A program made the translations under genes and the position numbers. Under the pieces are notes generated by a model. The model saw nothing but the letters and a program-made list of their open reading frames with translations, searched no databases and had not been told where the DNA came from. Shown here in pieces: positions 24,806-33,034 of a DNA stretch of 64,000 nucleotides. The DNA is from UBA8079 sp965205535 (lineage in GTDB: Bacteria; Pseudomonadota; Alphaproteobacteria; UBA6615), in contig CBDBHH010000005.1 in NCBI GenBank assembly GCA_965205535.1, positions 2,046,001 through 2,110,000 of the forward strand, written 5' to 3'. Position 1 is the stretch's first letter. Every line of letters starts with the position of its first letter.

Positions 24806-26578
24806 ATGAGTACGACGATCCAGACACCCGGCGATAGCCAGATGACGACGAAGGTCAATGACGGGATGCGCATCGATTGGGATGTGCCGCTCAAGATGGA
24901 TGACGGGATCGTCCTGCGGGCGGACATCTACCGGCCCGACGATGATGGTCAGTACCCGGTGATCATCAGCTACGGGCCTTATGCCAAGTGGCTCGCCTGG
25001 GAAGATGGCTACCCCTACCAGTGGAAGCAGATGGTCGAGGATTATCCCGACTGCCTGTCCGGATCTTCGAACCGCTACCAGAACTGGGAACTGGTCGATC
25101 CCGAGAAATGGGTGCCGGACGCCTATATCTGCATGCGTGTGGACTCGCGTGGTGCTGGCCGTTCGCCGGGGTTCCTCGATGTCTGGTCGGCCCGCGAGGC
25201 TCAGGATTTTGCCGCCTGCATCGACTGGGCGGGGGGCCAGGCGTGGTCGAACGGCAAGGTCGGCACGTCCGGCATTTCCTACTACGGCATGAACCAGTGG
25301 CAGGTGGCGTCTCTCCAGCCCAAGCATCTGGCCGCAATGTGCGTCTGGGAAGGTGCCGCGGACTATTATCGCGACATGGGTCACCACGGCGGTATCGCCT
25401 GCCGTTTCCCGTCGATCTGGTTCAACTCGGCTGTTGTGCCGCGCCAGCATGGCAAGGGTGCCTACGGCAAGAAGAGCCGGCTCAACGGCGAATGGATCTC
25501 CGGCCCCGAGACTCTCTCGGAGGAGGAGCTGGCCGACAATCGCACCGATTATGGCCGCGATATCCTGGCCCATCCCCTGGTCGATGATTACTGGAAGGCC
25601 CGGATGCCGGACTATTCCAAGATCAACGTGCCGCTGTTGTCGTCGGGCAACTGGGGCGGTGTGGGCCTGCACCCGCGCGGCAACACGGAAGGCTATGTGA
25701 ATTCGGCGAGCGACCAGAAGTGGCTCGAAATTCACGGCCTGGAGCATTTCACCCACTACTACACCGATTACGGCATTGACCTGCAGCGCCGGTTCCTCGG
25801 GCACTTCCTCAAGGGCGAGGACACGGGCTGGGGCGAGCAGCCTAAGGTGCAGTTGCTGATCCGCCATCCCGACGAGGTATTCGTCGAACGCGCCGAGGAC
25901 GAATGGCCGATTCCACGGACCGACTGGACCGAAATGTATCTCGACCCGGCGGGCAAGACATTGTCGGACGCGCCGATGGTGGAGGCGCAGAGCTGGACGT
26001 ATGAGGCGATGGGCGACGGCGCGACGTTCCTCACGCCGCCGATGGAAAAAGAGACCGAGATAACCGGGCCCGTCGCCGCCAAGCTGTTCATCTCGTCGGA
26101 GACCGAGGACGCGGATCTGTTCCTCGTGCTGCGGGCGTTCAAGCCGGACATGAAGGAAGTCGTCTACAAGGGCGCCAATGACCCGCACACGCCGGTCGGC
26201 CTCGGCTGGTTGCGCGCGTCACACCGGAAACTCGATCCGGATCAGACGCTACCCTATCGGCCCTATCACGCTCATGACGAGATCCAGCCGCTGACACCGG
26301 GCGAGGTCTATGAACTCGATATTGAAATCTGGCCAACCTCGATCGTGTTGCCGGAAGGTTATCGCCTCGGCCTCAGTGTGCGCGGGCGTGACTATGTCTA
26401 TCCGGGCTGGACGCCGGGCGACCCGATGATTGCGGGCCGGGTTCAGTATGGCGTCGGGCCGTTCAAGCACGAGATGCCGTCCAACCGGCCGCTCGATGTC
26501 TACGGCAAGAAGGTCACGCTCCACACCGGGCCGGATCATCCGTCCCACGTGCTGCTGCCGGTGATCCCGGAGAAGTAG
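24806..26578 (+). CDS. CocE/NonD (S15-type) hydrolase, paralogue 4
   Basis: The product has 590 residues. The start at 24806 has GGGGGA six bases upstream; the frame extends back to 24707 into paralogue 3 without a ribosome site. The nucleophile is in GTSGISYYGMNQWQ, close to the classical GxSYxG, followed by SGNWGGVGLHPRGN and IHGLEHFTHYY. The C-terminal beta domain ends VLLPVIPEK with no Lys tail, like paralogue 2. It is the last gene of the array and converges with the methyltransferase twelve bases later. Confidence 0.85.
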   Translation: MSTTIQTPGDSQMTTKVNDGMRIDWDVPLKMDDGIVLRADIYRPDDDGQYPVIISYGPYAKWLAWEDGYPYQWKQMVEDYPDCLSGSSNRYQNWELVDPEKWVPDAYICMRVDSRGAGRSPGFLDVWSAREAQDFAACIDWAGGQAWSNGKVGTSGISYYGMNQWQVASLQPKHLAAMCVWEGAADYYRDMGHHGGIACRFPSIWFNSAVVPRQHGKGAYGKKSRLNGEWISGPETLSEEELADNRTDYGRDILAHPLVDDYWKARMPDYSKINVPLLSSGNWGGVGLHPRGNTEGYVNSASDQKWLEIHGLEHFTHYYTDYGIDLQRRFLGHFLKGEDTGWGEQPKVQLLIRHPDEVFVERAEDEWPIPRTDWTEMYLDPAGKTLSDAPMVEAQSWTYEAMGDGATFLTPPMEKETEITGPVAAKLFISSETEDADLFLVLRAFKPDMKEVVYKGANDPHTPVGLGWLRASHRKLDPDQTLPYRPYHAHDEIQPLTPGEVYELDIEIWPTSIVLPEGYRLGLSVRGRDYVYPGWTPGDPMIAGRVQYGVGPFKHEMPSNRPLDVYGKKVTLHTGPDHPSHVLLPVIPEK

Positions 26579-26589
26579 GAGAGGCCGCG

Positions 26590-27603
26590 TTAGCTCGGCT
26601 TATTGCCCTGCGCCAGCATCGTCATGCCGGGAATCATCGGCTCGATGGACACGTCTGCGAATCCCGCATCGCTTAGTGCGCTGGTGAGCGAGGCATCGTC
26701 GAGCGAGCGGGCATGCGGCGTGAAGGCCGTATGCTGGAGTTGCCAGAGTGCGGCCAGCTTGGGGCCGGTCCGGTCTGCCGAAACGACAAAATCGTGGATC
26801 AGTAAACGCCCGTTCGGCGCGAGATGATCGTATGCGCGCGCGATCATCTCGTCATGTCGCTCCCCCGGCACGCCGGAGAACAGGTAGGACATGAGAACGA
26901 CATTCTGGTCGCGCGGCCATTCCGTTTCCAGTGCGTTACCGGGTACATAGGCGATACGGTCCGTCAGATCGGCGTCATCGACATATTCGGCACCGATCGC
27001 CGCGACATTGGGGAAGTCGACGATGGTTGCAGACAGGCCGGGAAACGCCTGGCACAGGGTGATTGCGAAGGCACCGGTGCCGCCGCCGACATCGAGCAGG
27101 GTTTTGCTCGTCGAGAGATCAACGGCCTTCGACAGCCCCAGTGCCGGTCCCAGTGAGCCGGCATGTTGGCTCGCCGAGTACAGCCGCGCCGCGTCCGGAT
27201 CGGAAAACCAATCGGCATATGACGCGGTGGCGTCGTCTGGCAGATCATCGGACAGCGCGAGTTCGATTTGGTCGAGCAAGCCGTACATCTGACGGTCCAC
27301 CTGCAGTCGCAGATAGTCTCCAAAATCATACTTGGCGCCCTTGACGAGAAAGCTCTCGGCGGCCGGTGAATTGCTGAACGTTCCATCCTTGACGGTGACC
27401 AGGCGAAGCGATGCCAGGGCCGTCAGCAATGTACGCACGCGCTGGGGGTGAAGGTTTGTGGCGTTCGCAGCGGCTTCCACCGTCATCGGATTGCCGGAAA
27501 GGCAGGTGAAAACATTGTGGTGCAGAGCGGCGAACAATGCCTTTGATCCCATAAAGCCAAACGCAATGTCTGAAACTTCCTCGGCCTTGGTCAAAAGCGT
27601 CAT
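26590..27603 (-). CDS. SAM-dependent O-methyltransferase (Methyltransf_2 type)
   Basis: The product has 337 residues. The N-terminal winged-helix dimerisation domain (residues about 15-90: FAALHHNVFTCL, VEAAANATNLHPQRVRTLLTALASLRLV) precedes the SAM-binding core with LLDVGGGTGAFAITLCQAFPGL (about 168-190), an acidic segment after strand 2, and GRLLIHDFVV (about 263). It resembles acetylserotonin or multifunctional cyclase-region methyltransferases, which methylate hydroxyls of aromatic metabolites. The acceptor is unknown. It sits 114 bases downstream of hmgA on the same strand and may read through from it. Confidence 0.82.
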   Translation of the reverse strand: MTLLTKAEEVSDIAFGFMGSKALFAALHHNVFTCLSGNPMTVEAAANATNLHPQRVRTLLTALASLRLVTVKDGTFSNSPAAESFLVKGAKYDFGDYLRLQVDRQMYGLLDQIELALSDDLPDDATASYADWFSDPDAARLYSASQHAGSLGPALGLSKAVDLSTSKTLLDVGGGTGAFAITLCQAFPGLSATIVDFPNVAAIGAEYVDDADLTDRIAYVPGNALETEWPRDQNVVLMSYLFSGVPGERHDEMIARAYDHLAPNGRLLIHDFVVSADRTGPKLAALWQLQHTAFTPHARSLDDASLTSALSDAGFADVSIEPMIPGMTMLAQGNKPS

Positions 27604-27717
27604 GAGGCGAACCCTGTCTGTTGATGGAAGACCATAACCTAGCCCGGCCGTCCCTCAGACCCAACCGCACGACCGCAGGTCGTGTCCGGTGGTGATCGAT
27701 CATGTCGGAATAATTGT

Positions 27718-29034
27718 CTATCTGCGGGTCGGGTCGAACCGGTCTTCGAGCCCTGCCCAGCAGTCGAGATAGTCGGCCTGCAGGAGCGGCGTTTCGGTTG
27801 CAAACGCCGTGGGCCGCAGCACGTAGCGTGTCTCCAGCATGAAGGCGAGGGTGCCGTCGAGCTTCTCGGGCACGAGATCGGCGTTGGTGGCAGCCTCGAA
27901 GGTCGCGGCGTCGGGGCCGTGACCCGCCATGCAGTTGTGCAGGCTGGCGCCGCCCGGGGAAAAGCCGTCGGCCTTGGCGTCGTAGGTGCCTTCGACCAGT
28001 CCCATGAATTCGTTCATGACGTTGCGGTGGAACCATGGCGGGCGGAACGTGTGTTCGGCCACCATCCAGCGTGGCGGGAAGATCACGAAATCGACGTTCG
28101 CGACCCCGGGGTCGGGCGAGGGCGATGTCAGGACCGTGAAGATGGAAGGGTCGGGATGATCCACGCTCACGGTCCCGATGGCCATGAAGTTGGCGAGGTC
28201 GTATTTGTAAGGGACATGGGTGCCGTGCCAGGCCACCACGTCGAGAGGCGAGCGATCGATCTCGGTGGCCCACAGGCCGCCGTCGAACTTGAACACCTGC
28301 TCGAAGGCGCCGGTGCGGTCCTCAAAGGCCGCGTTCGGCGTCAGGAAATCGCGCGGGTTGGCCAGGCCGTTGGTGCCGATCGGCCCCAGTTCCGGCAGCC
28401 GCATGGCCGCGCCGAAATTCTCGCAGACATACCCGCGCGAGGCCCCGTCGGGCAGTTCGGCCCGGAACTTGATGCCGCGCGGGATGATCGCGATCTCTCC
28501 CGGCGCTGCATCAACAAGGCCGAGTTCTGTGTGGAGGACCAGGCGACCCTGCTGCGGCACGAACAGCATCTCGCCGTCGGCGTTGTGGAAGAACCGGTCG
28601 ATCATCGATTGGTTCGCGGCATAGAGGTGAATGGCGATGCCAGTTTGATGATGCGCATCGCCGGACATCGCATATGTCTGCATGCCCGCGATCAGGTCCG
28701 TGGGCGCATCGGGGATCGGCAGCGGATACCAACGCATCTGGTTGGGTGAGGCGGGCAGGGTATCGGTGCCGGGTGTTTGCCATCCATCCTGTTCGAGATG
28801 TGAATAGGCAGGTGCCTTCACCGTCGGTCGGATGCGGTAACACCATGTCTGTCGGGTTTCTTCGCGCGGAACGGTAAATGCAGCACCGCTCACACCCTCC
28901 GCATAGAGCCCGTAAGGGACCTTCTGGGGCGAATTCTGACCTTTGGGCAAAGCGCCAGGCAGGGCCTCGGTGGAAAAATAGTTCCCGAAGCCACTTTGGT
29001 AGCCCGCGTTTGTTGTGGTCGTGCTGGCGTCCAT
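27718..29034 (-). CDS. hmgA: Homogentisate 1,2-dioxygenase
   Basis: Opens the ring of homogentisate to maleylacetoacetate in tyrosine/phenylacetate catabolism; a mononuclear non-haem iron enzyme of the cupin fold. The 438 residues are the usual length. The N-terminus has YQSGFGNYFSTEALPGALP. The iron-site region PPRWMVAEHTFRPPWFHRNVMNEFMG carries His and Glu ligands, and HNCMAGHGPD carries the second His. AAGGGA lies before the ATG. maiA and fahA, the usual partners, are not in the window. Control by the palindrome at 29065-29082 is likely, since it lies 31-48 bases upstream. Confidence 0.96.
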   Translation of the reverse strand: MDASTTTTNAGYQSGFGNYFSTEALPGALPKGQNSPQKVPYGLYAEGVSGAAFTVPREETRQTWCYRIRPTVKAPAYSHLEQDGWQTPGTDTLPASPNQMRWYPLPIPDAPTDLIAGMQTYAMSGDAHHQTGIAIHLYAANQSMIDRFFHNADGEMLFVPQQGRLVLHTELGLVDAAPGEIAIIPRGIKFRAELPDGASRGYVCENFGAAMRLPELGPIGTNGLANPRDFLTPNAAFEDRTGAFEQVFKFDGGLWATEIDRSPLDVVAWHGTHVPYKYDLANFMAIGTVSVDHPDPSIFTVLTSPSPDPGVANVDFVIFPPRWMVAEHTFRPPWFHRNVMNEFMGLVEGTYDAKADGFSPGGASLHNCMAGHGPDAATFEAATNADLVPEKLDGTLAFMLETRYVLRPTAFATETPLLQADYLDCWAGLEDRFDPTRR

Positions 29035-29064
29035 GATGCCGTCCCTTCTGTGGTGATCGAATAA

Positions 29065-29082
29065 TAGTTACATATGTAACTA
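29065..29082. promoter_or_regulatory. Perfect 18-bp palindromic operator upstream of hmgA
   Basis: TAGTTACATATGTAACTA is fully self-complementary, AT-rich in GC-rich surroundings, and sits in the 56-base gap between the upstream SDR and hmgA. Its form suits a MarR-type (or other winged-helix dimer) repressor. No regulator gene lies nearby. Confidence 0.7.
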
Positions 29083-29090
29083 AATCAAGG

Positions 29091-29843
29091 TCACACGGCG
29101 GTATATCCTCCATCGATCAGCAAATCGGACCCGGTCATGAAGGATGATTCCGCGCTGGCCAGGAACACGGCGCCGGCGGCAATTTCCTCGGGCTTACCGA
29201 GGCGATCGAACATCGTGTCGTTGGCGGCCTGGGCGGTCTTCCGGTCGTCGAAATTCGTGACGAACCGATCGGTCTCGACCGGCCCCGGCGACAGGCTGTT
29301 GACCCGGATATCCTGGTGAGCGTGGTCGAGTGCCATGGCTTTGGCCATGTTGATCAACGCGCCTTTCTGCGCGCAGTACCAGGGGCGCCCGGGCTTGGCG
29401 GTGCGACCGAGCTGGGAGGCGATCAGGATAATCGAGCCGCCGCCACAGCTGTCGATGGCCGGAATTGCGTGCTTGGAGAACAGGAACGCGCTGTTGAGGT
29501 TGACGTCCATGGTGCGGCGCCAGTCGTCGTAGGAAATTTCCGTCAGCGGCGCGAGGGGAAGGTCGAAGATTGCATTGCTGACGAGGACATGGAGGCCGCC
29601 GAAATTGTCGACGGCTGCGGCCACCGCCGCTTCAGCGTTCGCCTCGACCGCGACATCGGCTGCGAGCGCAATGCCCTGCCCACCGTTCCGGGTGATCTCT
29701 GCAACCGTGGCATCGACCCTTTCTTCGTTGATGTCGACGCAGACCACTGCCGCGCCCTCCGTGGCAAATCTTGTCGACATGGCCCGGCCGATGCCGCCGC
29801 CCGCGCCGGTGACGATGGCAACCTTGTTGTCGAGTGCACCCAT
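29091..29843 (-). CDS. SDR-family NAD(P)-dependent oxidoreductase
   Basis: The product has 250 residues. Start at 29843 (MGALDNKVAIVTG) has AGGAG eight bases upstream; the frame extends to 29873. A classical SDR: TGAGGGIG, an acidic residue after strand 2 (CVDINEE) favouring NAD, a NA-x-F turn in place of NNAG (SNAIFD), Ser in ILIASQLG and the catalytic Tyr/Lys in YCAQKGAL. The C-terminal SGSDLLIDGGYTAV is typical. It lies directly upstream of hmgA on the same strand, so it may belong to aromatic-acid metabolism. Substrate unknown. Confidence 0.82.
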   Translation of the reverse strand: MGALDNKVAIVTGAGGGIGRAMSTRFATEGAAVVCVDINEERVDATVAEITRNGGQGIALAADVAVEANAEAAVAAAVDNFGGLHVLVSNAIFDLPLAPLTEISYDDWRRTMDVNLNSAFLFSKHAIPAIDSCGGGSIILIASQLGRTAKPGRPWYCAQKGALINMAKAMALDHAHQDIRVNSLSPGPVETDRFVTNFDDRKTAQAANDTMFDRLGKPEEIAAGAVFLASAESSFMTGSDLLIDGGYTAV

Positions 29844-30115
29844 GAAATTCGCTCCTGTCGTGTTGGTGATCACCAGAGATAGATCACATTTCAGATGAAT
29901 TCATTTAGAAGTTTAACCAATTGAATTTGCACGCATTTTTTATTCGAACTAGGTTCATTCTCGAAATAACGGACAAAGTGACACCAACGAAACGGGCGTA
30001 AAAACCCAAAACAGAAACACACCGGCGGTCGCGACGCCCCCAAATCTCCTTGGCATCGCAACCAACCTCCCCTTTTGGGACGACGCTGTCGCCGGATCGA
30101 TTTCACAAGTTTCTT
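29844..30115 (+). ncRNA. Candidate small RNA ending in an orphan terminator
   Basis: No convincing protein-coding frame occupies this gap between divergent genes. A strong plus-strand terminator at 30116-30148 must end some transcript, yet the only upstream gene on this strand is tens of kilobases away in function and none is close. The sequence before it is C-rich and contains CTCC-type stretches (ATCTCCTTGG, ACCTCCCC), which could pair with Shine-Dalgarno sequences as in alphaproteobacterial trans-acting sRNAs. The first 100 bases are AT-rich and could hold the promoter. The 5' end is not defined. Confidence 0.35.
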
Positions 30116-30148
30116 GGGCCGGATCAGGTAGATCCGGCCCTCTTTTTT
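30116..30148 (+). terminator. Rho-independent terminator, plus strand
   Basis: A perfect 10-bp stem GGGCCGGATC / GATCCGGCCC with loop AGGTA is followed by TCTTTTTT. There is no T-tract in the opposite direction. It lies about 100 bases before the nucleoside-transporter start. Confidence 0.85.
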
Positions 30149-30251
30149 GCGCCCGCTATCCTTTTGTGCGGTCGGGCGCGAATCGTCTGCTGTTGTAGAT
30201 CATGAATATTGACCATGGGGATGTGCAAACGGGGTCGAACCCCGGGGGGCT

Positions 30252-31526
30252 GTGATCGAACAAATACAACCGCTGCTGGGTCTTATCGTTCTCGTCGGGC
30301 TGGCATGGTCGGTGAGCGAAAACCGGCGTGGCTGGTCCTGGCGGCTCGTTATCGCCGGTGTTGCGCTTCAGGTCGCGGTGGCGGCGATCGCGCTCTCGGT
30401 GCCAGTGGTCCGCGACGCTGTGGGCGCCATCAACGGATTGGTCCTTGCCCTGGATGCCGCCTCCAAAGCCGGGACCAGTCTGGTGTTTGGCTTCCTCGGC
30501 GGCGGCCCGCTTCCCTTTAAGGAGAGCCACCCCGGCGCGGCATTCGTTTTGGCTTTTCAGGCGCTGCCAATCGTCTTGTTGTTGTCGGCGTTGTCGGCGG
30601 TGCTGTGGCACTGGCGGGTCATGCCTCTGATCATCCGCGGACTGGCCGCGGGCCTGAAGGCGACGCTGCGTATTGATGGCCCGGTAGCACTTGGCGCGGC
30701 GGCCAACATATTCGTGGGAATGGTCGAGGCGGCTATTCTGATCAGGCCCCATCTGGCGCGCATGAACCGAAGTGACCTGTTTGTCACCATGACAGTTGGC
30801 CTGACGACCATTGCCGGGACCGTGCTCGTGCTCTACGCGACGTTTCTCAACGGTGTCGTGGACAACGCGGCGGGCCATTTTCTGGTCGCGTCCCTGATCA
30901 GCGCGCCGGCCGCAATTGTGATTGCGCGCCTGATGGTGCCGCCGCCGCCGGAGGGGACGAAATTATCCGACGTCGAAGCCGTCGCGGCAGACCCGACGGA
31001 GGCGGGGCAGGGCATGTATGACAGCACCATGGATGCTCTGGTCCAGGGAACGCAGGACGGGTTGCGCCTGCTGCTGAACATCATCGCGATGTTGATCGTG
31101 TTCGTGGCGATCGTGGCGCTGGTCAACCAGCTGTTGGGCCTGTTTCCGGACCTCTGGGGCGGGCCGATCAGTCTTCAGCGATTGCTCGGCTGGGCTTTGG
31201 CGCCTGTCGCCTGGCTGATTTGGATACCCTGGCCGGAGGCTACAACGGCCGGGTCTCTTCTCGGGACGAAAATCGTATTGAACGAATTGATCGCGTATCT
31301 CGACCTTGCGGCCACCGGTGACAGCCTGTCCGAGCGGACCCGGATTATTTTGCTGTATGCGATGGCCAGTTTCGCCAATTTCGGCAGCGTCGGAATAATG
31401 CTGGCAGGTATGATTGCCATGGCACCGGAGCGAAAGTCCGATTTGATCGGCCTGGGGCTGAAATCTCTCTTTGCGGGAAGCATTGCGACCTGTATGACCG
31501 GTGCCGTGGTCGCGTTGGTGATCTGA
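30252..31526 (+). CDS. Concentrative nucleoside transporter family protein (NupC/CNT)
   Basis: The product has 424 residues with about ten membrane segments. The GTG start follows a run of G. Family features are the N-terminal GLIVLVGLAWSVSENRRGWSWRLVIAGVALQ, the central GAAANIFVGMVEAAILIRPHL (about 152-172) that precedes the substrate region, GLTTIAGTVLVLYATFL, and the C-terminal YAMASFANFGSVGIMLAGMIAMAPER. It takes up nucleosides, usually with H+ or Na+, across the inner membrane. It is probably transcribed alone from a promoter beyond the terminator at 30116. Confidence 0.9.
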   Translation: MIEQIQPLLGLIVLVGLAWSVSENRRGWSWRLVIAGVALQVAVAAIALSVPVVRDAVGAINGLVLALDAASKAGTSLVFGFLGGGPLPFKESHPGAAFVLAFQALPIVLLLSALSAVLWHWRVMPLIIRGLAAGLKATLRIDGPVALGAAANIFVGMVEAAILIRPHLARMNRSDLFVTMTVGLTTIAGTVLVLYATFLNGVVDNAAGHFLVASLISAPAAIVIARLMVPPPPEGTKLSDVEAVAADPTEAGQGMYDSTMDALVQGTQDGLRLLLNIIAMLIVFVAIVALVNQLLGLFPDLWGGPISLQRLLGWALAPVAWLIWIPWPEATTAGSLLGTKIVLNELIAYLDLAATGDSLSERTRIILLYAMASFANFGSVGIMLAGMIAMAPERKSDLIGLGLKSLFAGSIATCMTGAVVALVI

Positions 31527-31643
31527 TCACTGATCGTCACCAAATGCGCTATACTCCGCAGTTGATCAAGAACCCAATAAACAGGTGACGTCATCGAAGA
31601 CGCACGCGCCTTCAACGAAGCGGAACGAACCCGCTTCCACAAC

Positions 31644-32120
31644 TTGCTGAACCTCGCAAAGGAAAGCCCTTACGAGGGTGAGCGCGAGGCTGCCCTTGCG
31701 GCGGCGAAGCGCATGGCCAAAAGCCGAGGCATGACGCTTGAGGAGGCCGCCGGCGGTGGCCCCGCACCGAAACGCCCCGACGAGCGATTCCCGCAATTCT
31801 CGCGCAAGCAGGCCGATAAAGCGGCCGGTCTGTCCAAGGCCGCGCGGATGAGCGATTCCTGGGTGGATGCCGACAAGGCGCGCCGGGACGCAGCCATGGA
31901 AGAGGCGCGGGAACGCGGGCTCGACGAAGATGAACGCCGAAAGGCCGAAGCTGCCGCCAACAGGGTGCCCCGTCGCAACAACCGCAAGCGCGATCCCGAA
32001 AGCCATGCCCGTGTGCTGCTCAACGAGACATCGCTCCCGCTTGAGGAGATCAGCGTTCTCGCCGGGCTCGACGTTTATGAGGTCGTGGCGCTGAAGTTAA
32101 AGATGCGCCGCGGCGAGTAG
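31644..32120 (+). CDS. DUF2786-type small protein, start uncertain
   Basis: The product is 158 residues from a TTG at 31644. The N-terminus LLNLAKESPYEGEREAALAAAKRMAKSRGM matches DUF2786, a small domain of unknown function seen in phage and bacterial proteins. The middle is highly charged and helical, and the C-terminal 35 residues look like a helix-turn-helix (LPLEEISVLAGLDVYEVVALKLK). The same frame stays open upstream to 31581 and continues the domain (ARAFNEAERTRFHN), but contains no ATG, GTG or TTG. An ATC at 31593 has AGGTG just before it, so a rare start codon is possible. Probably DNA- or RNA-binding. Confidence 0.6.
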   Translation: MLNLAKESPYEGEREAALAAAKRMAKSRGMTLEEAAGGGPAPKRPDERFPQFSRKQADKAAGLSKAARMSDSWVDADKARRDAAMEEARERGLDEDERRKAEAAANRVPRRNNRKRDPESHARVLLNETSLPLEEISVLAGLDVYEVVALKLKMRRGE

Positions 32121-32231
32121 CGCATTTGGCGAAAGGTCAGCTTGACGCATGGCCGCCAACCCCTTTGACTTGTCGGTGTGCAATGTACGGCCAATCGGAA
32201 CATGCCCGCAGAGGCATGCTGGGGGAACAAG

Positions 32232-33026
32232 ATGAACTATGACGGTTACAACGCGATCAAGGCGACGCGCGACGGACGGGTGCTCACGCTGACCATGTCG
32301 CGGCCCGGAACTCTCAACGCCATCGACGCGGAACTCCACGAAGAGTTGTCGCGGATCTTTTATGACGTCGATACCGATGACGATGCCGATGTGGTCGTGT
32401 TGACCGGCGAGGGTGATGCGTTTTGCGCGGGTGGCGATCTGCAGTGGTTGAACGCAATGCACGGCGACCCGGCGGCGTTTGCGCGCACCGTGTGGGAAGG
32501 AAAGCGGCTGGTGAACAGCCTGCTCGATCTCGAGAAGCCGATCATCGCGAGGCTTCCCGGTCATGCGATCGGGCTCGGCTGCACGATCGCACTCTACTGC
32601 GATATCATCTACGCCACCGAGCGCACCAAGCTGGGTGATCCGCATGTCGCCGTTGGTCTGGTGGCCGGGGATGGCGGCGCCGTGATCTGGCCTCAGCTGA
32701 TCGGCTATGCACGCGCCAAGGAATATTTGATGACCGGTGACTTGATCAGCGCGACAGATGCCGCCGCGATCGGGTTGATCAACCACGTCGTGTCAGCCGA
32801 GGAACTCGATGACGCGGTCTACGGGATGGCAAATCGTCTCGCCGGCGGTGCGATCAATGCCATCAAGTGGACGAAGGCGTCGGTCAACGCCGGGCTCAAG
32901 CAGGCAGCCAACGCGGTGCTCGACACCGCGTTCAACTTCGAAGCCATGTCCCAGATGACCGACGATCACCGGATCGCCACGGAAGCCTTCCTGAACAAGG
33001 AAGAGCCGAAGTTCACGGGCAAGTAG
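32232..33026 (+). CDS. Enoyl-CoA hydratase/isomerase (crotonase) family protein
   Basis: The product has 264 residues. ATG at 32232 has GGGGGAA six bases upstream. The crotonase fold shows SRPGTLNAIDAEL, the oxyanion-hole segment AFCAGGDLQWL (about 67) and VAVGLVAGDGG (about 140). The first catalytic Glu of mitochondrial hydratase is replaced by His (GDPHVAVG), while the second is kept in AKEYLMTGD. It may be a hydratase, isomerase or other crotonase. It heads a plus-strand operon with an acyl-CoA dehydrogenase, a CoA ligase and a hydrolase. Confidence 0.85.
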   Translation: MNYDGYNAIKATRDGRVLTLTMSRPGTLNAIDAELHEELSRIFYDVDTDDDADVVVLTGEGDAFCAGGDLQWLNAMHGDPAAFARTVWEGKRLVNSLLDLEKPIIARLPGHAIGLGCTIALYCDIIYATERTKLGDPHVAVGLVAGDGGAVIWPQLIGYARAKEYLMTGDLISATDAAAIGLINHVVSAEELDDAVYGMANRLAGGAINAIKWTKASVNAGLKQAANAVLDTAFNFEAMSQMTDDHRIATEAFLNKEEPKFTGK

Positions 33027-33034
33027 GCGCCGGT

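Noticed and set aside
24683..26188. A 501-codon minus-strand frame opposite hydrolase paralogue 4
   Set aside because: Similar antisense frames appear opposite paralogues 1-3, as expected from shared sequence; no independent domain.
29891..30106. A 71-codon minus-strand ORF before the nucleoside transporter
   Set aside because: Low-complexity, no ribosome site; the interval is better explained as regulatory or as a small RNA on the other strand.
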